Shown here: positions 1 to 3,387 of the stretch, piece after piece
Numbering within the stretch: position 1 is the first letter of the stretch
How the letters are laid out: each line of letters begins with the position of its first letter
Source of the DNA: Candidatus Uhrbacteria bacterium RIFCSPHIGHO2_02_FULL_57_19
GTDB lineage: Bacteria > Patescibacteriota > Patescibacteriia > 2-12-FULL-57-11
Length of the DNA: 7,363 bases
Direction: 5' to 3'
Assembly: GCA_001791115.1 (NCBI GenBank)
Contig: MGDZ01000025.1
Span: 1-7,363, forward strand
Made by a program: the position numbers and the translations under genes
The notes under the pieces: generated by a model
What the model was told of the DNA's origin: nothing
Database searches by the model: none
What the model saw: the letters and a program-made list of their open reading frames with translations, nothing else

Positions 1-2
1 CC

Positions 3-674
3 ATCAAGCACGCCGCCTGGTTCCATGGAGTCCAGCCCAAAATCGTTTGGCTCAACTCCGAGGAGTTTGAGAAGAATCCGGAGAAATTGAAGCAGCTCTC
101 AGAGCTTGACGGCGTGGTTATTCCCGGCGGGTTCGGGTCGCGCGGGGTCGAGGGCAAGGTCGCCGCCATCCGCTACGTCCGCGAGAAGAAGATTCCCTAC
201 CTGGGACTGTGTTATGGCATGCAGATGGCTGTGGTCGAATTCGCTCGGAATGTTTGCGGGATGAAAGAGGCCAACACGGCGGAAATTGCTCCGGGAGTGA
301 TCCATCCGGTGATCCACATCATGCCCGAGCAGGAGAAGATCGTGGCGGCGAAAAAATACGGCGGCACCATGCGCCTGGGCGCCTATCCCTGCGTCCTGCA
401 TCCCAAGTCGCTCTCGCGCAAGGCCTACGGCGCGGCCCGAATCTCGGAGCGCCACCGCCATCGGTACGAGGTGAACAACGAGTACCGGGAGAAGTACGAG
501 TCGAAGGGGCTGCTGATCGCCGGCACCTCGCCTGACAAAAAGCTCGTCGAAATCATCGAGGTCCCGGATCACCCGTTTTTCGTGGGAACGCAGTTTCACC
601 CGGAGTTCAAGACGCGTCCTCTCCGGCCGCATCCGCTGTTCCGCGAATTCATCCGCGCGGCCTTGAAGCGTTAA
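3..674 (+). CDS. pyrG: CTP synthase, C-terminal (glutaminase) part; 5' end outside window
   Basis: CTP synthase makes CTP from UTP, ATP and glutamine in the cytoplasm, the last step of de novo pyrimidine nucleotide synthesis. The reading frame is already open at the left edge, so the N-terminal synthetase domain is missing; about 223 codons remain of a protein that usually has about 540. What remains is a class I glutamine amidotransferase domain. The oxyanion-strand motif PGGFGSRG is at 124-147. The nucleophile elbow GLCYGMQ has its Cys codon at 210-212 (most families have GICLGMQ or GLCLGMQ). The His-Pro-Glu of the catalytic triad, in FHPEF, is at 597-605. The C-terminus LFREFIRAALKR is typical, and the gene ends with TAA. 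No T-rich terminator follows; the first structure downstream is the palindrome at 697. A diverged second version of the last 13 codons lies at 1550. Identification is secure. Confidence 0.97.
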   Translation: MKHAAWFHGVQPKIVWLNSEEFEKNPEKLKQLSELDGVVIPGGFGSRGVEGKVAAIRYVREKKIPYLGLCYGMQMAVVEFARNVCGMKEANTAEIAPGVIHPVIHIMPEQEKIVAAKKYGGTMRLGAYPCVLHPKSLSRKAYGAARISERHRHRYEVNNEYREKYESKGLLIAGTSPDKKLVEIIEVPDHPFFVGTQFHPEFKTRPLRPHPLFREFIRAALKR

Positions 675-696
675 ACCGTGAAACCACTCAAAAATC

Positions 697-717
697 GCCC
701 GGAGCTAAGCTCCGGGC
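697..717 (-). repeat. REP-like palindrome, copy 1
   Basis: This is a perfect palindrome with 10-nt arms GCCCGGAGCT and AGCTCCGGGC around a single central A, 22 nt after the pyrG stop. The central A makes it the reverse complement of copies 3 and 4. A second small hairpin abuts it (CTGGG, loop GATAA, CCCAG, 717-731). On the minus strand the palindrome is followed by GATTTTT, so it could stop antisense transcripts. On the plus strand it could protect the 3' end of the pyrG mRNA (inference). Confidence 0.9.
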
Positions 718-754
718 TGGGGATAACCCAGATATAAGGCCTAATTTGGGGAAC

Positions 755-782
755 TTGACATGTAAAGTGAGGACTGTAGAGT
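755..782 (+). promoter_or_regulatory. Probable sigma70-type promoter of the RAYT gene
   Basis: A perfect -35 box TTGACA (755-760) is followed after 16 nt by TAGAGT (777-782), which matches the -10 consensus at 4 of 6 positions. The predicted start of transcription, near 789, would place palindrome copy 2 in the 5' untranslated leader of the transposase mRNA. The weak -10 box and short spacer keep this moderate. Confidence 0.5.
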
Positions 783-797
783 TAAACCAGAAGAGGT

Positions 798-816
798 CTC
801 GGAGCTTAGCTCCGGG
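798..816 (+). repeat. REP-like palindrome, copy 2 (imperfect)
   Basis: This 19-nt relative of the palindrome has arms CTCGGAGCT and AGCTCCGGG around a central T, so it has the same orientation as copies 3 and 4. The single change from the family sequence (T at 799) still allows a G-U pair in plus-strand RNA, so the hairpin can form in the transcript. It ends 22 nt before the preferred transposase start codon. GATAAAG follows it closely, resembling GATAAGG after copy 3. Confidence 0.8.
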
Positions 817-838
817 TGATAAAGAGCTCGCCAAGGGT

Positions 839-1516
839 ATGCGAACTGTACAGTTTGCAACGGGCGAGTTTTTTCATATCTACAACAGAGGAGTTGATAA
901 ACGAACAATTTTTCATGACTCCGCCGACCATCAACGGTTCATTACCAGCGTTATTGAATTCAACGATCGTAACCATTGTCATAATGCGTCTCGAGTTTCC
1001 CGTCTACGAAAAAATCGGCCACTGTCACAAAAAACGCCGCTGGTGAGGGTCCTTGCATACTGCTTGATGCCTAATCATTATCATTTCCTCTTAGAGCAGG
1101 TTTCTGACGGAGGAGTCGAGGGTTTTTTCCATCGCCTTGGTACGGGGTACACGAATTATTACAATAAACGCTATGAGCGCACCGGGAGATTGTTTGAGAA
1201 CACGTTTAAGGCAATTCATGTAGATTCCGACGAATACCTCGTTCACTTGAGTCGGTACATCCACCTCAATCCGCTAGATCTATTTCTGAAAGACTGGAAA
1301 CGTGCGGATAAGTTGAGTCATGAGCAGGCGGCACTATACCTTCACAGCTATCGCTGGTACAGCTTTCATGATTATATGACTCAAAGCAACGTATCCGGCG
1401 TGAATGTTGGTTTTGAGAAAATTTTATGTTCTTTTAGTTCTTCAAAGGATTATGAGCAGTTTGTTCTCGCGTGGACAAACAATGATTCTTTAAGAATCCA
1501 CACCTTCGATGATTAG
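839..1516 (+). CDS. REP-associated tyrosine transposase (RAYT, Y1_Tnp / IS200-like)
   Basis: The encoded protein has 225 aa, a normal full length for single-domain RAYTs, which nick single-stranded DNA at REP hairpins through a 5'-phosphotyrosine. Visible motifs, counted from the ATG at 839, are the N-terminal FFHIYNRGVDKRTIF (11-25) and the metal-binding HUH motif PNHYHFLL with His80 and His82. The helix GYTNYYNKRYERTGRLFE (103-120) contains the catalytic Tyr, most likely Tyr104, with Tyr107 or Tyr108 as alternatives. YIHLNP (140-145) and the C-terminal YRWYSFHDYM complete the family pattern. The frame is open back to a TTG at 746, but that extension reads through the promoter and palindrome copy 2, so the ATG is preferred. 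No good ribosome-binding site precedes it (AAAGAG at 821 is too far, AAGGG at 833 too close), so expression may be low. The gene is AT-richer than its neighbours, which suggests transfer. Its stop codon runs into palindrome copy 3. The gene looks intact. Confidence 0.93.
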   Translation: MRTVQFATGEFFHIYNRGVDKRTIFHDSADHQRFITSVIEFNDRNHCHNASRVSRLRKNRPLSQKTPLVRVLAYCLMPNHYHFLLEQVSDGGVEGFFHRLGTGYTNYYNKRYERTGRLFENTFKAIHVDSDEYLVHLSRYIHLNPLDLFLKDWKRADKLSHEQAALYLHSYRWYSFHDYMTQSNVSGVNVGFEKILCSFSSSKDYEQFVLAWTNNDSLRIHTFDD

Positions 1517-1536
1517 CCCGGAGCTTAGCTCCGGGC
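1516..1536 (+). repeat. REP-like palindrome, copy 3, overlapping the RAYT stop codon
   Basis: This is a perfect 21-nt palindrome with arms GCCCGGAGCT and AGCTCCGGGC around a central T. Its first base is the G of the transposase TAG stop codon. Together with its flanks, a 29-nt block (1510-1538) is identical to the block around copy 4 (2200-2228). Just downstream come GATAAGG and then the pyrG-tail remnant. Confidence 0.92.
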
Positions 1537-1548
1537 AGATAAGGCGGC

Positions 1549-1612
1549 GTTGTTCCGGGAATTCATCAGGGTCGTGCTGAAGAAGTGGGGGATGGGAAAT
1601 GGTGAACAATAA
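1549..1612 (+). pseudogene. Remnant: second, diverged copy of the pyrG 3' end
   Basis: Codons from 1550 read LFREFIRVVLKK and then eight further residues to a TAA at 1610-1612. The intact pyrG ends LFREFIRAALKR. Nine of these twelve residues are identical and the others are conservative (A to V twice, R to K). Over about 35 nt the DNA is roughly three-quarters identical by eye. Differences cluster in third positions and in the A/V codons, as in genuinely diverged coding sequence rather than a fresh duplication. There is no start codon or ribosome-binding site and the similarity begins 14-15 nt after palindrome copy 3, so this is a fragment and not a gene. Caution: GAATTCATC recurs by chance in the gene at 4497, so the case rests on the 12-residue match. 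Confidence 0.65.
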
Positions 1613-1637
1613 AAAAGACCTGCCTCGGGTAGGCAGG
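1611..1637 (-). terminator. Rho-independent terminator of the 118-aa gene
   Basis: Read on the minus strand, a 7-bp stem CCTGCCT/AGGCAGG with loop ACCCG is followed by TCTTTTTT. It lies about 30 nt after the stop of the minus-strand gene at 1669. The stem also belongs to a small hairpin family seen again at 2495-2517. Confidence 0.85.
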
Positions 1638-1668
1638 CGCGGCGGTGCAGAATGAAGGAGAAGGTTGT

Positions 1669-2025
1669 TTAGACGTCTTCCGGCGTCTGTTGGATGAAGT
1701 TCTCCTGTAATTCGCAGAGGGAGGGGGGCACGATACACGCGCGTGCCAGGCAAAGACCGAACGAAGTCACTTCCAGGGTGCCGTCATCGTGAGATAGTAG
1801 GCGACCTCCCTGGACTAATTCGGCTAGATCCGCAAGAAACTGGTCGTCCGGCTTTTTCGCGCGATAGTCCGAAAGTATGTAGAAGCGGTAACGACCGCCT
1901 CTTTCCGTGTAGCGGACGATCTCGCGCCAGAGCCGTTGCAGACTCGGTCGAACGCCATTCTTTTCTTGAAAGGTCGCAAGCAGCCGCAGGAGAGTCTCTG
2001 GTGACCCCACCGTCTCGAATGACAT
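1669..2025 (-). CDS. Hypothetical protein, 118 aa
   Basis: I do not recognise this protein. The start is set by a Shine-Dalgarno sequence GGAGG five bases before the ATG at 2023-2025; an upstream TTG at 2035-2037 lies on that site and is unlikely to be the start. The protein is soluble, with no membrane segment or signal peptide. The N-terminal half is helical and basic (LQRLWREIVRYTERGGRYRF, about 29-48). The C-terminal half contains LAELVQGGRLLSHDDG and then LEVTSFGLCLARA (67-96), a helix followed by a beta-hairpin and Thr-x-x-Gly. That resembles the wing of small winged-helix proteins, but this is only a shape argument. It has its own putative promoter and its own terminator, so it is probably a single-gene unit. 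It lies next to the pyrG/RAYT region but is transcribed toward it. Confidence 0.75.
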   Translation of the reverse strand: MSFETVGSPETLLRLLATFQEKNGVRPSLQRLWREIVRYTERGGRYRFYILSDYRAKKPDDQFLADLAELVQGGRLLSHDDGTLEVTSFGLCLARACIVPPSLCELQENFIQQTPEDV

Positions 2026-2058
2026 CGTGACCTCCAATCGATTTGCTTTCTACGAGCT

Positions 2059-2086
2059 AGGATATCAAATACTAAACAGGTGTCCA
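2059..2086 (-). promoter_or_regulatory. Possible promoter of the 118-aa gene
   Basis: On the minus strand TGGACA (2081-2086, 5 of 6 matches to the -35 box) is followed after 16 nt by TATCCT (2059-2064, 4 of 6 matches to the -10 box). The position, about 30-60 nt before the start codon, is right, and the surroundings are AT-richer than nearby DNA. This is a motif match only. Confidence 0.4.
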
Positions 2087-2137
2087 GAACTCTCGAATTG
2101 ATGGTCTGCACTTTATGATGGCTTTTGAGGAAGAAGT

Positions 2138-2165
2138 AAAAAAGAACGACAGCCGGAGCCGTCGT
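2138..2165 (-). terminator. Second minus-strand terminator downstream of the 55-aa gene
   Basis: On the minus strand an 8-bp stem ACGACGGC/GCTGTCGT, loop TCCG, is followed by TCTTTTTT. One pair is G-U on this strand but A-C on the other, so the hairpin is built for minus-strand RNA. No gene lies between it and the terminator at 2268, so it is either a back-up terminator or the end of a small transcript that includes palindrome copy 4. Confidence 0.65.
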
Positions 2166-2205
2166 CTGGTGTGGGTCCTCGTCGAGCGAGAGTTCTGCGT
2201 GATTA

Positions 2206-2226
2206 GCCCGGAGCTTAGCTCCGGGC
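2206..2226 (+). repeat. REP-like palindrome, copy 4 (solitary)
   Basis: This is a perfect 21-nt palindrome with central T, in the same orientation as copy 3 and identical to it over 29 nt including flanks (2200-2228). It lies about 690 nt from copy 3, outside the transposase module, in the gap between two minus-strand genes and between two minus-strand terminators. Similarity to the copy 3 flank fades over the next 12 nt. Confidence 0.9.
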
Positions 2227-2267
2227 AGGTGAAGCGGCAATGGAGGCTTGCTCGTGTCTGTGCGGAT

Positions 2268-2296
2268 AAAAAAGAACCCACTCGCGCGAGCGGAGT
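2268..2296 (-). terminator. Terminator of the 55-aa gene, possibly bidirectional
   Basis: On the minus strand a stem TCCGCTC/GAGTGGG (two G-U pairs), loop GCGC, is followed by TTCTTTTTT. It begins about 12 nt after the TAA of the gene at 2309. On the plus strand the same hairpin is followed by TTTTT at 2296-2300, so it may also act weakly in that direction. Confidence 0.6.
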
Positions 2297-2308
2297 TTTT
2301 GTGCCGGC

Positions 2309-2476
2309 TTAGTTCTCGTCGGGCGTGATGGCGCTGAGGTCGGCGAGGGCGACGTCGGCGTAGAGGTCGCCGTAGGGGCAGGCGACCGCGTCGCGGATCC
2401 CGTCCTCGTCGTAGGTCCCGTCCTGGATGAGCGGCAGCAGGCATTCCGGAACGTCGTCGCGATTCTTTTGTTCCAT
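2309..2476 (-). CDS. Very acidic small hypothetical protein, 55 aa
   Basis: I do not recognise this protein. The ATG at 2474-2476 is preceded by a good Shine-Dalgarno sequence (GGAGG, then GGAAG before the ATG), which supports a true short gene rather than the longer open frame reaching 2575. That longer frame would run through the terminator hairpin at 2533-2560. The protein has 14 Asp/Glu against 3 Lys/Arg, two cysteines (12 and 33), no membrane segment and no signal peptide. The stretch DGTYDEDGIRDA (19-30) looks like a charged loop followed by a helix. It lies behind rpmA on the same strand but after the rpmA terminator hairpin, so it depends on read-through or on a promoter I cannot identify. 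A terminator follows its stop. Confidence 0.65.
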   Translation of the reverse strand: MEQKNRDDVPECLLPLIQDGTYDEDGIRDAVACPYGDLYADVALADLSAITPDEN

Positions 2477-2494
2477 CTTCCCCTCCAACGTTTG

Positions 2495-2517
2495 GCGCCT
2501 ACCTGCCAGCAGGCAGG
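2495..2517 (+). repeat. Small hairpin repeat (CCTGCC/GGCAGG family)
   Basis: A 6-bp stem CCTGCC/GGCAGG with loop AGCA (2502-2517) is preceded by GCGCCTA. The minus strand of 1617-1640 carries a close relative (GCGCCTG, CCTACC, then GGCAGG) that differs at about five positions and one gap. The two form a second short repeat family, independent of the REP palindromes. This copy lies in the leader region of the 55-aa gene; the other acts as a terminator stem. Confidence 0.5.
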
Positions 2518-2532
2518 AACGGGAGAAACGAT

Positions 2533-2560
2533 GACCCCGCCCGAGGCTCCGGGCGGGGTC
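2533..2560 (-). terminator. Strong hairpin downstream of rpmA, probable terminator
   Basis: A perfect 11-bp GC-rich stem GACCCCGCCCG/CGGGCGGGGTC with a 6-nt loop starts 24 nt after the rpmA stop on the minus strand. The sequence behind it (ATCGTTTCTCCC) has only a short T stretch, so termination may be partial, leaving some read-through into the 55-aa gene. Confidence 0.6.
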
Positions 2561-2584
2561 GGTGCTGGGAAGCAACGTATTGTC

Positions 2585-2875
2585 TCAGGCCTTTGCCTTC
2601 GCGGCCTCCACGCGGACAATCTTGATCCAGCGCTGGGCGCCGTGAAAGTTGGGCTTCTTACGATTGGAGAATTTTATGATACCCGCGGTTGAGGCAAAGA
2701 GAGTATCGTCCTTGCCGCGCATGACGTTCTGTCCGGGGAAAACCTTGGTCCCGCGCTGGCGAATGATAATCGCTCCCGCCTTGGCGAATGCGCCGTGGGG
2801 CAGTTTGACGCCCAGCCGCTGACCTTGAGAGTCGCGGCCGAGCGCGGTAGAACCTCCTGCTTTTTTATGGGCCAT
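2585..2875 (-). CDS. rpmA: 50S ribosomal protein bL27
   Basis: bL27 is a component of the large ribosomal subunit whose N-terminal tail reaches the peptidyl-transferase centre. The protein has 96 aa and begins MAHKKAGGST, the classical mature N-terminus, so no processing of an N-terminal extension is needed (unlike Firmicutes). The conserved core LGVKLPHGAFAKAGAIIIRQ and then GTKVFPGQNVMRGKDDTLFA is clear. The C-terminus is about ten residues longer than in E. coli, in a basic tail ending VEAAKAKA. No Shine-Dalgarno sequence precedes the ATG; the leader just upstream contains no G at all. The usual partner rplU (bL21) is not adjacent: the neighbour upstream is a divergent membrane-protein gene. 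The gene has its own promoter and a downstream hairpin, so it is probably monocistronic. Confidence 0.97.
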   Translation of the reverse strand: MAHKKAGGSTALGRDSQGQRLGVKLPHGAFAKAGAIIIRQRGTKVFPGQNVMRGKDDTLFASTAGIIKFSNRKKPNFHGAQRWIKIVRVEAAKAKA

Positions 2876-2915
2876 ATTGCGTTAGGGGGTAGGGTGTAGT
2901 GAGTAGTCGGCGGTG

Positions 2916-2945
2916 ATTATATACGACGTACGGCGGGATCGTCAA
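2916..2945 (-). promoter_or_regulatory. Sigma70-type promoter of rpmA
   Basis: On the minus strand TTGACG (2940-2945, 5 of 6 matches) and a perfect TATAAT (2916-2921) are separated by 18 nt. The predicted start is near 2909, giving a leader of about 33 nt. The -35 box shares bases with the Shine-Dalgarno sequence of the divergent membrane-protein gene at 2944-2949. Confidence 0.8.
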
Positions 2946-2949
2946 GGAG
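2944..2949 (+). promoter_or_regulatory. Ribosome-binding site of the 141-aa membrane protein
   Basis: AAGGAG lies 9 nt before the ATG at 2959 and decides for that start over the internal ATG at 2995. It overlaps the -35 box of the opposite rpmA promoter by two bases. I see no convincing plus-strand promoter in the 80 nt upstream. Confidence 0.65.
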
Positions 2950-2958
2950 TCCGATTGA

Positions 2959-3384
2959 ATGTTGGGAAAGGGAGTGATAGGATTGTCGACGTTTATGATC
3001 AGCAAATTGAGGAGGGCCGCCGGTCGCATTCCTTTCCGTTCCGTCTGGAGGGTGAGGAGCGTTCATTTGTGGTTTTGGCCGTCTCTCCTGATCGTCCTCG
3101 GGACGACGATCTTGATGACGGCGCGCATCTTGCCTCTGCGCAAGAGTCAAGAGACCTTCGTTCTGCACTATTCGACCGCGCTGGGCATTGACCGGGTCGG
3201 ACCGTGGTTTCTGACCTTCGCCCCGGCTGCCGCTGGCTTAATCGTACTCGTCGTCAATCTTTTTCTGGTCATGACCTTTATCAGACGCGATCGTCTGCTG
3301 GCCTCGATGGTCGGCGCCACAACCGTAGTCTTGGAGTTCGGCTTTCTGGCCGCCGGCATCCTGATCATTCTGCTAAACGTCTGA
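2959..3384 (+). CDS. Membrane protein with three helices, 141 aa, unknown function
   Basis: A short basic cytoplasmic-type N-terminus (KLRRAAGRIPFRSVWRVR, 16-33) precedes three hydrophobic segments at about 36-57, 84-107 and 115-139. The loop between the first two segments holds LHYSTALGIDRVGPW (69-83), a His-Tyr...Gly-Ile-Asp...Gly-Pro-Trp pattern. I associate it with small membrane proteins of Patescibacteria, but only from memory of similar sequences. The chain ends directly after helix three, so almost nothing projects beyond it. The stop codon TGA is only 3 nt before the mraY start, which suggests co-translation with mraY and a possible link to envelope assembly. That functional link is inference; no catalytic motif is visible. 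Confidence 0.85.
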   Translation: MLGKGVIGLSTFMISKLRRAAGRIPFRSVWRVRSVHLWFWPSLLIVLGTTILMTARILPLRKSQETFVLHYSTALGIDRVGPWFLTFAPAAAGLIVLVVNLFLVMTFIRRDRLLASMVGATTVVLEFGFLAAGILIILLNV

Positions 3385-3387
3385 TCC

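Larger units (their letters stand above)
697..1536 (+). mobile_element. REP/RAYT module: transposase gene flanked by inverted palindromes
   Basis: The segment is bounded by two perfect 21-nt palindromes of the same family. Their central base differs (A in the left copy, T in the right copy), which puts the two copies in opposite orientation. Between them lie a promoter-like sequence, a third imperfect palindrome and an intact Y1 (HUH) transposase gene of the RAYT family, visibly richer in A and T than the genes around it. RAYTs are known to accompany and bind REP palindromes. The outer limits given are the palindrome edges; the true ends of any mobilised unit are not determined. No target-site duplication is visible, as expected for IS200-like chemistry. 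Confidence 0.7.

Noticed and set aside
746..838. N-terminal extension of the transposase from a TTG at 746
   Set aside because: The stretch contains the TTGACA promoter box and palindrome copy 2, and its translation does not resemble RAYT N-termini. The family pattern begins just after the ATG at 839.
697..2226. CRISPR array
   Set aside because: The four palindrome copies are irregularly spaced, in both orientations, and flank or overlap a transposase gene. There are no spacers of even length and no cas genes.
2026..2308. tRNA or other structured RNA gene in the 283-nt gap
   Set aside because: No cloverleaf, T-loop sequence or CCA end is visible. The structures present are explained by two terminators and palindrome copy 4.
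2115..2312. Plus-strand 65-codon open frame
   Set aside because: It runs through two minus-strand terminators and palindrome copy 4, and has no ribosome-binding site. Its PELSSG peptide is just the translated palindrome, which appears in several spurious frames in this window.
1824..2444. Long minus-strand open frame of 206 codons
   Set aside because: It overlaps the better-supported 118-aa and 55-aa genes, contains the palindrome and two terminators, and has a low-complexity Arg/Pro-rich translation typical of a GC-rich shadow frame.
2309..2575. Longer 88-codon version of the acidic protein
   Set aside because: The extra N-terminus would be encoded by the rpmA terminator hairpin and the CCTGCC hairpin. 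The ATG at 2476 has a good ribosome-binding site.
2881..2907. G-quadruplex in the G-rich plus strand upstream of the membrane-protein gene
   Set aside because: Only two runs of three or more G are present (GGGGG and GGG); four are needed for an ordinary quadruplex.
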